A DNA stretch of 64,000 nucleotides, taken from NCBI RefSeq assembly GCF_018320785.1, contig NC_054877.1:9618030-9682029 (forward strand). The letters are read 5' to 3'. The stretch comes from Cheilinus undulatus. Lineage: Eukaryota > Chordata > Actinopteri > Labriformes > Labridae. Numbering within the stretch: the stretch's first letter is position 1; each line of letters starts with the position of its first letter. A program made the translations under genes and the position numbers. Under the pieces are notes generated by a model. That model was not told the DNA's origin. It worked only from the letters and a program-made list of their open reading frames with translations, and searched no databases. Of this stretch, positions 1 through 17,107 are shown one piece after another.

Positions 1-108
1 CTGCCTATAACCAGGTACGGAGATGAACACAAACCCCACAGTTTGATTTGTTAATAAAGGATAGTAGGAAGAGTTTCAACGCAAATTCAAATATTCTCAC
101 TTCTGCAG

Positions 109-3626
<3,518 letters not shown>

Positions 3627-4700
3627 CCCCGCGTGCACACAACCACACACACATTTACACACATGAACACACACCTGTCCAGAAACGGCTCCATCACCTC
3701 CTCCATCAGTGTAGTGACATCAGCTAGTAGGAAGTTAACCACCTCACTGCTTCTTGTTCTGCTTTTACCGACCGGCACCAACGCCACCGAGGATCAGGAG
3801 CCGTTTCTGGGTGGATTTTTACACGAACATTACACAAAATACACACTTTAAACACACACACTTGCCCACCACCTCCCTCTCCATCTTAAGTATGAAATTA
3901 TGCCTCTGCCTTGGTTCGGCCTCACTAATCCCGCCCCCAGCTGTCTGATGTTGCGGCCGTCTGCATCGCTGTGACTGACTGACAGCGGGGACGCCAGCCA
4001 AGAGTAGCCGACTTGAAAATCCCCGGAGAGCCGAACTCATGTGGATTTGCTGCAGCCTCCCTGTGTACCAGAGGAACATCAATGCCAGGGTCCAGTAACT
4101 GACAAAAAAAAAAAAACCCTGGTTGATGAGAAAATAAAAAAATAAAAAAAACAACAGGAAGCGGATGAGTGACTGTCATGGCTGACCGCCCTTTAACATG
4201 GTCGTTGGACGACCATTAAACACGCTCACGCTGACACAGAGGCAGGCTGATGCTAAAAGTAGGATCCACCAAGGCTCCGTGAGGCACAGCCCACCCCCGT
4301 CTCCCCCTACACCTCCTCCCCGCCCCCTTTTACCCCGCCCTCCACTCACTTCAGGACTACAGCGGAGATTTGTGTAACGCATGTGGACTTGGGACTTCGC
4401 AGAAGCCAGAGAGAATCTAGAGTCTCGACTCGACGTTTCCTGTTTTTAAACTTTTTTTGTTTGTTTTTGTTTTCACCGGGGCGGAGTGGGCGGGGCGGGG
4501 GGGAGGTTACCTGGCTCTTGTTTTGTTTTAGTTTTTTCCAGGTTTACAAGGCATGGTGCGGACGATGACTATTATTATTATTATTATTATTCTAATTATC
4601 ATTATATTAATTATTGTTGCATTCACAGTATATTTGTTGAGCGCCAGCGAGAGAAAGTTCCACCAACTTATGATAATAAAGCTCCCGATTCCACCGATTC
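3627..4700 (+). other. ranbp9: ranbp9 3' untranslated region
   Basis: Sequence downstream of the ranbp9 stop is consistent with a roughly 1-kb 3' UTR. It holds CA-rich runs (3640-3680, 3840-3865), A-runs near 4105 and 4135, a GC-rich stretch at 4475-4505 and an (ATT)n microsatellite at 4567-4593. A canonical AATAAA lies at 4675-4680, followed by GT-rich sequence (GCGTGTGTACATGTT) near 4710, so cleavage probably falls near 4690-4705. Short ORFs here are low-complexity and not credible genes. Confidence 0.7.
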
Positions 4701-4709
4701 CCAGTGACG

Positions 4710-7700
4710 AGCGTGTGTACATGTTAACGTTTATATATGAATTTAACAAAATGGAATTATATCAATAGAGTGAGATATTTAGTTATCAAATGAAAGGAAA
4801 TCATTGAAAAAAAAAACAATCCTTTAATGCTTTGTAATGACTCCAGTGACTCCTGAAGCGTGCTGGTTGTTCCCAGTCTGTACGACTTTTAATGTTCCCC
4901 GTTTACCGTTGACTTCAGGGTTCCTGCGCAGGTCGACTACAGAGTCATTTTACCATTACAATAAAATTCTCGGAAAGCATAACTGCTCTTTTCACAACTT
5001 TAAGGGCCTGTGTCCATAGAAAAAAGCAACCTCACTGGTCCAATAATGCAGCCAGTGTGGAGGTGCAAAGCATCACAGGCCGGCTGCAGAAATAAACATG
5101 TTTACAGTCTTATAATAATAGTTCATGTCTTCGTGGGTGTACACTATACGGAGGTCTTTTTTTTATAACCCATCCTTTGGGTTTAAATTGGAAAATTGGT
5201 TTATGCGTGATTAGGACTGCAACTGATATGACTGCAAGCCAGCATGGTGTAGTTGTTTATCAGGAGGTTTTTGACCCACCTCACCTCCAGATCTCTGTCT
5301 TGAAATTGGGTTGATCTTAACATTGCCCCTTCAGTTACTAAATAGCTGACTTTATTCAGGCTCTATCTGATTTTTTATCAGCGACTTTTTTTTTTTTTTT
5401 TGCACCGGACTCTCCCACAGAGCACTTGTCATCAGCTTTTATCGATGCTAATTTACTTAAGTTGACTTCTTTTTCTTTTGCAGTATCCCAGTAGATGTTT
5501 TAGGTGGTTCTTTGTGTGGAATATTTTCTTTTTAACCATGGAAATTTTGGTAGAAATTTGAAGGAATGTGATTCTAACATTTGCAGCAGCTGTAGATTAT
5601 TGGATCATTTTCTTTTGCACCCTTATTGTTGACGACACAGAAGTCCTGCCCCTTAGCACTGATCCATAAGCTGAACAGGTCCTAACTTAAGGTGGATTTA
5701 CCTTCCACTGTGTCCTAACTTTATGTTACTGAATTAACATGATGATTCGTCATCCCATTGTTTTCCTCCCTTGCTCCCTTCCTCCCTGTTAGGACCAAGA
5801 AACAGAGAGGGAGATGACAAGGCATCAGGAGTGTCTGACAGTCCTATGCCTGTGATTTTTTTCCCCCTTTCCTCTCTCAATAGAGCTTGTTAGCTTGTTT
5901 TACAAAGTAGAGACAGTAGCGTATTAATTTTATCCATCTACATGTTTGAAATGCAGCCTATGGTCCGATTTGTGTCAGCAAAACTGTTTGGCTCACAGCC
6001 ATCAAAGGATTGTCTGTACAAAGCACCCTACCTCTATTAGTCTTCTTCAATTTAAGAGCGCTAGATGTCCGACTATTTACAAGTGGAATCTTGAATTCAC
6101 CGGGCAGGTAATAAGATATTTAATAGATGCAGTGGTGACTGTGAGCACACAGTGTAATGTCTGACACTTGCATGATGTAAGGATTCTGAGGACTAGACCT
6201 GTACAGAAGTACACTTGACCCTAAAGTTTGGTTCCACTGGGTCAATGTGAATAAAAGAATGCGTTTAATGAATTCCAGTGGAATTGTGCCAGAGTACTGA
6301 ACGTCAAACATCCATAGCGGCAGGATGGACTCTAACGCTCTGCACTGAGCGTTAACTCGACTATTGTCGACTGTTGTTGTCTCTCCTTCTTGGTGAATTT
6401 GCAAGCCAACTATATGCATACTACACTACTAGCAGCAACCTCTGGTCCTGCAAAATGAAGCCAATGTGGAAGTACAAAAAATTGCTATACCGCCAGTGTC
6501 CCCTCGAGGCTGGCTGCAGGAACACTGGAAGTCCCATCTGGACACATGTTAAACAGCAGGTTTTTACACTAGAAATAAACTGGTTTACAGCCTGGTTCAA
6601 AACACCAAATGTGTCTCATTAGCTAGTGTCTCACTGTGCTCCCACTGTACGCAGGGTGAATTTATTTGTACCACAATCGTTTGGATTATATTTAGGATGA
6701 AAGCTGATTAGTGCGGCGGATTTGATTGACAGATAGCTAGCAGGCTGACAGGAAGTCACACTTAGTGGGAGGGCCGTTAGGTTGATCCACAGTTTGGTTG
6801 AGACCGCAATTTCAATTTGGAAGCCTCCACGGATTGGCTTCGAGAGCCGTTTGAATCTGCCTATTGTAAGCAGACGACTGACGTCACACGGGGTTTGTCC
6901 AATTCTTTTTACAGTCTATGCTGAATACATTCGACATGGAACAGTGGTACTAAAATGACAGCAGACCTGCAGCAGGTGCGCCCAGGCACTGTAAAAAGCA
7001 ATCATAGCTAATGTGAAATGTGAGAGCCTTTGGAATGCAGCACTAAAGAAACGGCTGGCAATAGGGGCGTTCTTACAATCTGAGCACTGAAATTGCTGGA
7101 CTTTATTGGTTTTGTGCTAGCACAGAAATAGTGGCAATGGACACAGGCCCCGATAGTTTACAGCACTTTTAAGACACACACTCTTGAAATCTTCCTAATC
7201 TGGTTGTTCACATTTGCACTTCACAGCAGGGGGGCTATCCCCATCGGCAAGAAGCAAGACATATCTGCTATACAGCACAATAATGAGAATATTTTCCTTT
7301 ATATAGATTCTTTGCAGAAGCTACAGCAGAGAACTCCCCTTTGGGAGACAGGTAGTGATTTCTGCATAGAGAAACGCTACCAAAAAGACAAATGTGAGCT
7401 ATGCCAAGCATTCAAAGTTCAAAAATAAAAACATTTTCAATTCCTAAGCTACTTTTTTGCTCCAAACTAGTGAAATATTCAGGCAGAAAAAGTTTAAAAT
7501 ACTCACAGAGAGCAAGCAACAGGTAGGAATTTAAAAAGCATCCGTCTAAAGCCTGGTTGATGGTCCATTTCCACACAGTGGTCTGGTTTGGTTCAGCTGT
7601 TTTATTGTGGTTTAGCACATTAACATCTGATCTTGCCCATGTCTCCAAATGTCCATCCAGTCTCTCTGTGTTGGGAAATCTGTCTCTTTTGAGAGATCCA

Positions 7701-9700
7701 GATCATTTGGCTCAGCTCTGTAGAAATGGTTGTTTTTCTCCCAAATGGCTCTTCATTTGGTCCCAGTTTAGCTTTTTAAATGTGAATTAAATAATGACAA
7801 AGGATGGAAGAAAGGAAACTGGTACTCAAATGGGAGCTAGCTACAGTGACTGATATTAAAGAGCCATTTCATAGCACAGGTTCGTTCAGGAATAGCACAT
7901 CATTACTGGGTCACTTGCCACATAAGGTTTATTCGGACAATAGTCTTGTCACTGTTTAATTTAAAAGTTTGTTTGTGACAAAACGAGGATTTTTGTTATG
8001 TGCTAAAGGGGCTCAGCTAGCCTCTTAGTTTAGTACAAGACTAGTCTCCTAGGAGGTCTGCAGGGCTGAATACTTTGTGATACAGATTGTTTCCATAACC
8101 AATTTTCCCCTCTTTTTTTGTAAAGTGTAGGGATCTTTCTCAGTGTATGTAGAAGTTTTCTGATAAGTGCAGCGTAGAGGTCCATTTAGAGCTTTAAAGT
8201 ACTAACTTTCCTCTGTTCCCAATCAATCCCTAATGGCTGTCTCACTACCTAACCCTCAATGGGCATTTGAGCATCATTGGAATCGTGTTACTATTAAGAA
8301 CCTTTAGCTGCTATATGTAGATCCAGAGGAACGTAATATCAACACAAGAGCAGAGAAATTCATACTGGCAAACAGAATACATAACAGCAGTTCAGTAGCA
8401 GGTAGTTTCACAGGTAGGCCTATGAAGACGCCTCCCCAAGACAACAAGAGTTATTGTAGACAGAGTTGTAGGATAGCTTTTTAAAAAAAAACACAACATA
8501 GAGGTGTACATGAAACATGAATCTTTCGAATTAGAATTAAGAAGTGTTTTGTGTTTGTCACATTAATGACCTTTAGGTGCTAATTGTAGTGCTTGCAGTG
8601 ATTTCTCCTGAATATTTCCTGCTGCATTCATACATTATCTCCCTTGGTTTTCATGTGGGAAAAATGCAAGGGGGCTGGTAGAGGTTTGGTACTCTGCATA
8701 AAAAAAAAAAAAAAAATCTGGCTGTTGCTTGCAGCTCACTTAAAGGATTTTTTCAGGAGCTTTCTCTAAGTGTGTAATCAGCTAAAGTGACCTGTCCCTG
8801 TGGAGTTCAAAAATCTTTAAAGAACCTTTAAAAACCTGATCAAAGACTAAGTCTGGATCTTTTAAGGCCTGCGTAGGAACCCTGCAAAGATCTCTGACCC
8901 TGTTTTTACTTGTTCATCCCTCAGATAAAAACCAAGCTGCTCAGCAGGTTTGATGCAAATGTTGTCAATCTTTATTTTCTTATTGATGTCTATGCTAATC
9001 CTTAACACACAAAGAACTCAGGAGCCAAAAACATCCCTTTGTTCCTCCTCCTCAGTTTAGAATAGGAAAGTCTGACCAGGCAGCACCCCAGGCCTCTATT
9101 GCAGATGGACCCGCTCTGTTTTTTTTTTTATTTCCAGCAGCACAGCAACAAGAAGGAAAACCAGCAACAGCACAAGCACTGGCTCTGATTGTAAGCCAAA
9201 CTGTTTCACTTTTTAGAAATAAGATAAATGCTTTGTTACATTGGTTAAAAGAAGGAACAAAAAAGAAATTTTAATTTCAGTTTGCTTAAATTCTGGCTGT
9301 GCTGTTGCTGTTTTTTGATGATTATTGTAGAGCTGATTAGGCTCAGAATTCCCTTCATTCATCCTTGAGTTCACACTGCTCACTGGTAGCATAAAGCTGT
9401 CTGGTTATTGTTTCTAAAGCTGCTGTTTTCAAGCCTTCAGGTAGGAAAAGCCCTCAAACTACCCAGCATCCCTCATTGGCGAGCGTACTCTGCCCGCCAA
9501 GTTACCGTTTGTTACAATACTTCATTGGTAGATGCACATAGATGCCACTTCTCGGCTCTTACGCTTGCTCAGTCTTGGAGAAGGGTAGATCTATGATGAT
9601 GGAGGTCTATCCACAATTAAATAAGCATGACTAGCTGAAATATTAATCTTTTATCAAGGATTGTTCTGTTACAAACATCAAACGTCTGTTAGAACCAAGA
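4710..9700. other. Intergenic region with eroded dispersed repeats
   Basis: No credible gene is seen. Two stretches, 5030-5160 and 6430-6930, share word order such as 'cagccagtgtggaggtgcaa', 'ggctggctgcag' and 'agaaataaac..gtttacagcctgg', and look like fragments of one dispersed fish repeat. Part of it (6830-6930, with 'attgtaagcagacgactgacgtcac' and 'tttgtccaattctttttacagtcta') recurs near 37140-37260, just upstream of the zinc-finger exon 1. The rest is AT-rich sequence without recognisable features. Confidence 0.5.
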
Positions 9701-9714
9701 TAAGGTCCAAAAAT

Positions 9715-11040
9715 CCCAGCCCTACCCTACCCCACCCCATGCATATTCTCTATGAAGACTGCCCCATCCCATGTCATTAACTGTATTAGATGTAACATTC
9801 TTTTTCCCACAACACCTGCACCAAGTCACACAGATGGGAAAAAAGAATCTTACATCAGCATTGAGCCGTTCTTTGACCTTTCCTTTTTTTTTTTTATCTT
9901 ATCATTTTTATGTTTAAATCGTAAAAGGAAGATCAAAGATTAGAACACAGGGCTGTAACATTCTTTTTTTTCCCCACTATTTGTGAGTAGGTCCAGGTGT
10001 TGTGAAGAAAAGTGTTATTGCCCTAATGTTCCATTCTATGAGCGTACTTTAAAGATCCAAAAAAATTCTTAGCTTAAAAAAAGAAGATCAAAGAACAGAA
10101 TACTGCTGACATAACATTCTTTTTCAAAACACACGCACCAAGTTAAACATATGGAGAAAAAAGAATGTTACAGCCCAGTGTCTGTTCCTTGATCTGGCTT
10201 TTTTGATCCAAAAATTAGATAAAGAAAAAGAGGCAAAGGGGATTTTTTTTCTTATCCTAAGATCAAAGAATGTTACACTGGTTTGTAACATTCTTTTTTC
10301 CTTCCATTCGTGTGACTTGGACCAGGTGTTTTGAAAAAGGTACTGCCCTAGTGTTCCATTCTGTAACCTTACTTTTTTGATCCAGACATAAAAAGAGATT
10401 AACAAATGGAAAATCAGAGAACAAGAAAAATGGTAATGTAACATTCTTTTTTTGCACAATACCTGCACTAAGTCACAAGGCTGAACAGTAGAAATATGAA
10501 CAGTCTGTTTTCGGTCCTCATTTTTCATTTATTTTTTTTTCTGTTTTTGTTTTGGATTTAAAAAGGACGATCATACAATGGAATATTGGGGCTGTAACAT
10601 TCGTTTTTCACGACACCTGGAGTCACAAAAATAGGAAGATAATGTTGCAGCCCACTGTTCCGTTCTTTGATCTCACTTTTTTGATCCAAACGTAAAAATG
10701 TTTTCAAAAAAGTTATCTCAAAGAACAGAACACTGGGGCTGTAACATTCTTTTTTTCCCCTATTTTCATGACTTAGTGAAGATGTTGTGAGAACAAAAAA
10801 AAACATTACCAGTGTTCCATTCTTTGACTTAGTTTTTTTATTATTCTTTTGTCCAGATCAAAAAAGTAAGATAAAAGAACGGAAATGGCTGTAACATTAT
10901 TTTTCCCCCATTTGTGTGACTTGGTCCAGGTGTTGTGAAAAAAAAGTTGCATCACCGGTGTTCTGTTCTTTGATCTTCCCTTTTTATCCAAAACAAAGAC
11001 AGAGAAACAGAAAATGAAAAAACGAACAAGCTGTTCGTTT
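9715..11040. repeat. Array of alternately inverted ~155-bp hairpin units
   Basis: The core 'TAACATTCTTTTT' or a close variant recurs near 9792, 9955, 10112, 10285, 10438, 10595, 10745 and 10895, about 150-170 bp apart. Spacers between cores alternate orientation. One form reads CACAACACCTGCACCAAGTC and the next reads its reverse complement, approximately GACTTGGTCCAGGTGTTGTG. Flanking pieces also pair as inverted copies, for example ATGTTCCATTCT against AGAACAGAACACTG, and TTTTTTGATCC against GGATCAAAAAA. Each unit can therefore fold on itself and on its neighbour. Antisense ORFs in the block are by-products of the repetition. I do not recognise the family. Confidence 0.75.
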
Positions 11041-12006
11041 TTAATGAAAACACCTTTATATTTATGATGAGCCATGCCTGCCCCTCTCCAAGATGGCGCC
11101 TGTGTTGAGATATTCCTACTGTGAAGAGTAGGTGGCATCTACGTGTATATATCTATGAAAAGAACCTCGTCTGACCTCTTTTGGTTTGGTTTTAGTGCTC
11201 AGAGTATAAAGGAGAAAAACATTAGAGAAGATCCAGTATTTTCCACTACACTGTGGCTGCCGCACTAACAAGATAAAGAACCAAATAGTGAGAGAGCATC
11301 GCAGCTGTGAGTGTGTTCGTGTTCAAAATGCCGAGGCTTTTACGAGAAAGGAGCTCCACCCTTTCCCCGTAGTTTTTACCCAGGGGACTGGAGTTGACTT
11401 TTCCCCTCACGGTGGAACCGAGCTTTTCTGTACCTTGGTTTGTTTGGGTTTTTCTTTTTCTTTTTCTTTTCTTTTTGTTTTTTTTTAATTTTATTTTTTA
11501 ATTTGGATCGCAAGCAGTCACGGCATCGTTTAGAAAAACTTCTTAGACAAAGTGTCTGTTGTCTCTTTCTGAGTAAGGTCTGAAACCTATGCATGCCATA
11601 GTAAAGTGGTGGTAAGATCAAGTTAGATGTCTCTTATTTGATTCTTTTTGTTTCTCCTTCTTTTATAGCCAGTTCACGGTGTATAAGGAAGATGTCAACC
11701 AGTAAGTTGTCCACTGCTGACTGTGTGTCCATTTGGAGAAAAAAAAAGTGCAATTTGTGTGAGGGTGAAAAGATTTATATTAAAAATGAGAAATGATGAA
11801 GTGATTGTCTGGATGCTGCATGACCACTCTGGAGCTCGAGTCTGTCTGTACATCTAGAAATGTCTTTTTCCTGATTGAAATAATGGAGTCGCCGATCGTC
11901 TAAGGCGGAGATCACCGTAATGACAGGAGAATCCTAAAGTGTTCTTTAATTTCATCTGGATGGAGACGTTCACCTTTACAGAAAGTAGAAATTGTTTAAG
12001 TAGAAC
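11041..12006. other. Intergenic sequence, nothing recognised
   Basis: No gene or clear repeat is seen. The stretch includes a YY1-like AAGATGGCGCC at 11090-11100 and a T-rich tract at 11450-11500. Confidence 0.4.
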
Positions 12007-12008
12007 TA

Positions 12009-15000
12009 CAGATAAGGATGAAGTTATTAGCCCCCCATGATACAGCTTTTCCTAACATCCTAGTTTTATTTTGGGTGCTAACATTATTTTACTTTGCACA
12101 CAGAAACAAAAATATTTCACCAAAACCAAAAACTACCGGGGTGTAAATGATGGTCCCCCTAGTCCGAATAGTCGGTCATCCCCTTTTTGCTGGATAACAG
12201 CCTGCAGTCGCTTGTTGTAGTTTTAGTCTCCAACTCGTCTCCTGAGGAATCCCAGCCCATTTTTCTTCAGCTAATCTCTCAAGCACATATTTGATGGCCT
12301 TCTGGCTCAGACCTTCATCTTCAGTTCGCTCTGCAGATTTCCAATGGGGTTCAAGTCAGGGCTTTGGTCAGGCTAGTCAGTAAAGTTCACTTTGGTCTGA
12401 AGGTAGTTCTTCACCAGGAGCCACAGATGTTCTGGGTCGTCATGGTGGTGAAGACAAAGCGATGACCCAGACCCAGTTTAGCTGCTGGCTGCTGGAGGTT
12501 TTCTTTAAAAATCTTCACATATCCTGTCTTCATAATTCTTTCCACCTTTTCGAGATCCCCAGTTCAAGACACACTGAAGAATCCCCAAAGCACAATCCTT
12601 CCAGCGCCGTGTTTCACTGTGGAGACGGTGTTCTTTGGGTTATATGCCTCGCTCTTATTCCTCCAAACATCAGCATCATCTCTATGGCCAAAGAGCTCTA
12701 GTTGGGTCTTGTCTGACCAAAGGCTTCCAGTATGCAGAATCTTTCTCCAGGTTGTCCTTAGCAGATTTCAGTCTGGCTTGAGGGTATCTCTTCTGCAGAA
12801 GTGGACTTTTTCTCGGTCCATTGTCTTCTTTGAGACTACTTAGCTAAAGCCTGGTATACACTGAGCGATTTTGGGCCATCCCAGACAAAAGACAACCAGT
12901 CATGGTGATATCTCTGGTCATGCCTCTAGAACACGGGCGTCAAACTCAGTCACAGCAGGGGCCGGATTCGGGATTCAGGTCTAACCTGAACAGGGTCACC
13001 TTTTTAACCATAACCAGTCAACCTTATTTCACCAGTAATAAAATGTAAAAAACAACAACAACAACAAAAACTAAGCACTGATGATAATTGATTTTGAGGT
13101 TAATAAAGTAAAAAAGATACATTTGAAAGCTTGTAACCTGAGAAAAGTAAATTTATTTGTTCAAAAAGGTCAAAACATGAAATAAATTTTTTTTTTAAGG
13201 CAAATATGTTAGAAAGTCAAAATTGAGTTTAAAGGGTCAAAATAAGAAATAAAATTGGCTATCATGAAATTAAAAGTCAAAATATGATTCAAATTGTGAG
13301 TCTAAAGGGTCAAACTATGGGATTATGAAGTCAAAGTTTGAGAGGAAATATGAGACACAAATACAAAACTAGAATGGCCGTCTGAGGCAGCAGACCCACG
13401 CCTAAGCAGCGCCACTGAGGAACTTACGCTCCCATTGATTACTATGATGTTCAAAAATTTGAAGTCCGAGAAAAACCAAACAGGTGCGCGGATCATCACC
13501 AAAATCTAATCGATTCTTCCCTGTCACCATCCCGATTTTCCCTGAAAGTCTGGTGAAAATCTGACTTTCCGTTTTGGGTTATCTTGTACACATACAAACA
13601 AAGAAACAAAGAAACGAACAAAGATACGGAACCCTTTACACAACCCTCTGCCGATTTCATCGCCGTGGGTAATAATCTGTTAAAAAGGTCAAACTATGAC
13701 TCTAAAATTATGAATCTTAAAGCTCAAAATATTATATAAGAAGTCAAAATTATGAGTTGAAATGCTCAAGGTATGAAATAAAAAGTCAAAATACTAAGTT
13801 TGAGTCCTAATTGTGAGGTGCAAAATTTGAAATTGGAAATTAAAACACAAATCAATTTATTTTCCCACATTCCTGACTTCTTATCTAATTATTGCTACTC
13901 CTTGCTTTTTCAGATTTTATGACTTAACAAGGATATCTGAAATCATCAAGGATAAGTTCACATTTTTATACTTGAGGAAATCTGCAGACCTCAGACTGAT
14001 GGGCTAGTTATAACAGAAATATGAGATCATCTTGAGGGATGGACTGAACTGTTCCACGGGCCAGATTTGGCCCCCGGGCCTTGAGTTTGACACCCCTGCT
14101 CTAGGAGGTGGTCCTACATCACACTGTGAGACAGGTCGACAGACGGCTGTTGTCCTGGTCTTGCCACCAAAGATAGCCTGGGATAAAATTCTGACCGTGT
14201 CAGAAATTTAGACCATCTCACAATGTGACTGCTGTAACGTATGTCGACTAACCAGCCAATAGGAATGCAGCAAGAAACAAAACAATAAATGTGACACTGG
14301 AGCCAACTAACAAACAAGTTAGCATAAGAATGGTGAAGATGGCAAAACACAAAAGTTTGTGGGATTCCAACAATGAGGAAAATCCTGATTTCAGATGTTT
14401 TTATAAGTGACTGAATGCTAGTTACAGCAGTTTTGTTGTTGCTTTGCTTCATTATTTCCCATGGCACTGGTGGTGTAGATTGATGGTGCCCACTGATGAC
14501 GTTTATTTCTTGCATATCAGCGTACGACGTAGCCTGTGATTCAGTGTCTTCAGTCTCTGAAATCTTTCTCTTCCTATCTCTGCCAGGCTTGTTCTGGACT
14601 GTGTGGTTCTCTTCAAATTCTTGATACTTCTCACTCCAGTCCTTGGCTCTTGGAAATGCTGTGATAACTTTGTAGATCCTTCTCCTGCTTTGTGAGCATC
14701 ATCAGCTCTTTTTCTCAAGTCTAAACTGGTTTCTTTGTTTTTTGCCATAATGCTTCCTCCAGTGACAGCTCAAACCTTTCCTAACGTTTTTAGACTGTGA
14801 ACATGAAGATAAGCCTAAGTTTAACTGATTTTACAAGCTTTGAGAAATACAAATTTAAAGAACGTCATTGAACAACAGTGGCTGGTGCTATGGCATAACA
14901 AAAAGGTCAGTTCTAAAGGGATCATCATTTAGACCCTGGTAGTTTTTGTGAAATAATTTTGTTTGTGTTTAAAGTAAAATAATGAAAGCAGCCAAAATAA

Positions 15001-15090
15001 AACTAGGATGTTAGGAAAAGCTGTTATTTCCAGCACTTTGGAATACTTAAAAATGTTATTTTCACAAGGGGGCTAATAATTTTATCCCTG
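12009..15090 (-). mobile_element. Tc1-like DNA transposon with long terminal inverted repeats, broken by nested insertions
   Basis: The left arm (12009-12190) and right arm (14880-15090) are about 200-bp inverted repeats sharing CAGCTTTTCCTAACATCCTA and TTATTAGCCCCC. A TA precedes the left end (12007-12008). Remnants of the transposase lie on the minus strand. The N-terminus at 14503-14748 begins MAKNKETSLDLRKRADDAHK, a Tc1-type helix-turn-helix start. A frameshifted C-terminal part lies around 12130-12840. The two parts are separated by inserted sequence (about 12843-14505). The element is dead: frames are broken and the reading frame is split. Confidence 0.85.
12932..14098. mobile_element. 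hAT-like non-autonomous element nested in the Tc1 copy
   Basis: The ends are inverted: CACGGGCGTCAAACTCAG at the left and, read from the right end, CAGGGGTGTCAAACTCAAGG. Imperfect 8-bp target duplications flank it, CTCTAGAA (12924-12931) and CTCTAGGA (14099-14106). An 8-bp duplication and CA..TG termini fit the hAT superfamily. The interior (13020-13860) is AT-rich with many 'gtcaaaat' words. It also holds a stretch at 13480-13680 ('ccaaaatctaatcgattctt' ... 'ttttgggttatcttgtacac') that resembles the tail of another dispersed repeat. No transposase ORF is visible. Confidence 0.75.
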
Positions 15091-15099
15091 GGCCCTTTA

Positions 15100-17100
15100 C
15101 CAAGCGCTGATTATTTCTACCGGTGTTTCACTGACTTATCCTCATATCTACAGTTATAGTAAAACAACACAATCAAATTCAATAGAAAGGATTCTTAATA
15201 TTACAATATTCAGGACAGTTTCTATTGAAAAATCGAATGTTTACAAATTCATAGCTTTCAGTCATGTGACTGCGCTGAAGCCTTTAGGGCAAAAAGAGTT
15301 TAGAACAGCAGCTGTTACCATTGACCACTATGTGGAGCTGCAGCACTGAGCATTTAATCTGAATTTATCTATTTATACTGTAGAGTCTCTTGTGCTTCAG
15401 CCCCTCCACAGGTGGAGGTTGGTGCTCACAGAAAGGACCAGCAGGTGTTTCAATGGATCTACCATGTAGGTAAACCCAAGGAAGAAACTGGAACTCACAA
15501 CCCACTTCATGCAGTTTAATCAGGTGCAGAGGACCAACATTTCAACGCACATTGCATCTTCATCAGTCAAAAACTAGGAATTTAGACAAGTTTTCTCAGC
15601 CAATTAAAACAAAACAAAACAAAAAAAAATTAATGATAGACCTTGTAACTAATTGTAATTAACTGCTTATTGATAATATGAGAAAAACTGCATTACTGAT
15701 AAGACTTCAAGATGGTAACAACATGCTTCTGAACGGCATTAAATTCTCTTATTGCTTTTGAAACACAAGTGGAGACTGAATTCCAGTTTATCTAGGATGG
15801 CGTTAATCTGTGAAATATGAACTTTTTCCATAAAATTACTTTAAAAATTAAGAGCACAAAATTTTTACGTACTCCAACTAAGTTACAAATTTACTTTAGA
15901 TGGTCATGTGATGGCATCAGAGTGCGATTATTCAGCAAATGTTAAACTGCATTTCCGACCCTGTGATTAAATAAAAAATCTTAATGGCACAAATTTAAAC
16001 TGCATATTTAAGCCAAGTTGGACCCTTATCCAGCACCCAGGACACTATCTAAATCACTAAAACCAGAAAAATCTAAGCCAGATATTAGCTTCAGTGATAA
16101 TGTCAGCTGTCTGTCAGTGTTCTGGTGCTGTAATGTTAAACATAATTTCACCAAATTAACACTTATTTGATAGCAGGATTAAGAAACGACAGTGCTATTG
16201 TAACTTTGACACTAATTTCATCCTCTGGGTTGGTGGGTTTTCTTTCTGAGGACATCCTGTAGAATTAAAACCAAGGCCCTTCTCATTAGTCAGTGCATCC
16301 AGTTAAACAACTGTCTTAACTAAACCGGCTAAAACACATAAGATGACAGCCGAGATGACCAACCTCTCTGTAGCGTACAGCGGTAGGAAGGCTTGCTTTC
16401 ACTCCACGGGGCGGCTCCATGACTGATATCATGTAAAAGCTTTTAAAGGTAATTTTGCTGCCTCTATCGCCGGCTTTCACTGCCTATAGGACACTTAAAA
16501 TTTAAAAACGTGAAGAGCTGATAACTGAACTCTCCTAGAGGAAGTCATGTTCAGACTGTATTTTTTGAGGATTCTCTGTTTCTGCTCCCTCATTAGTCTG
16601 AAATAAACAGAAAATACTCTTAAATTTTAACAGTTTAATACCAATCTCACTATGGGTTTGAAGCTCTACATACAAAGGAAACCTGTAACATTGAGATTAT
16701 CTTTTAAAGATACATTAGATTTGATAAACAGTCATTCAAGAAAACAAAATGTAGAAAAGTCAAAGGTTTCTTCAGAATGGTTATCAAAGACTTTGAAACA
16801 CTTTTTAAACACGTTCTGCTCTTTAATAAACGAGAGCAAAGTCCCATGTTTGTCACTGACCCAAAGACCGCAGCTTTTTACAGTCCAGCCTCCGATAAAT
16901 CCATGAACAGTTTGATTTTTATTTGCCTGTAATCTTCGGTCTTTCACAGAGTCTGCTTCAGTCTGTTTTATTTGCAATATTTATCTCCCCCCCCCTGGTC
17001 CAAATCCTCCTCTGATTGTGGCCATGACACTTGCAGCTGCAGAATCAGAGCTGGAAGAGTGAAGTGGTGGTCTGCTGAACCTTGCCGAGGTTTATCAGAG
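15100..17100. other. Intergenic sequence between the Tc1 copy and nol7
   Basis: AT-rich sequence without a supported gene. The part at 15400-15600 has a 'catttcaacgcacattgcat' segment that resembles dispersed repeats. On the minus strand downstream of the nol7 stop, two possible AATAAA signals lie at 16967-16972 and 16918-16923, so the nol7 3' UTR probably ends near 16900. Confidence 0.4.
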
Positions 17101-17107
17101 ACGTGGG

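Noticed and set aside
4528-4768. Ile-rich ORFs on both strands near 4.6 kb
   Set aside because: They are translations of the (ATT)n microsatellite in the ranbp9 3' UTR.
10124-11138. Chain of minus-strand ORFs with repeated KKNVT/KKECY and LDQKS words
   Set aside because: These arise from the alternating hairpin repeat array, not from a protein family.
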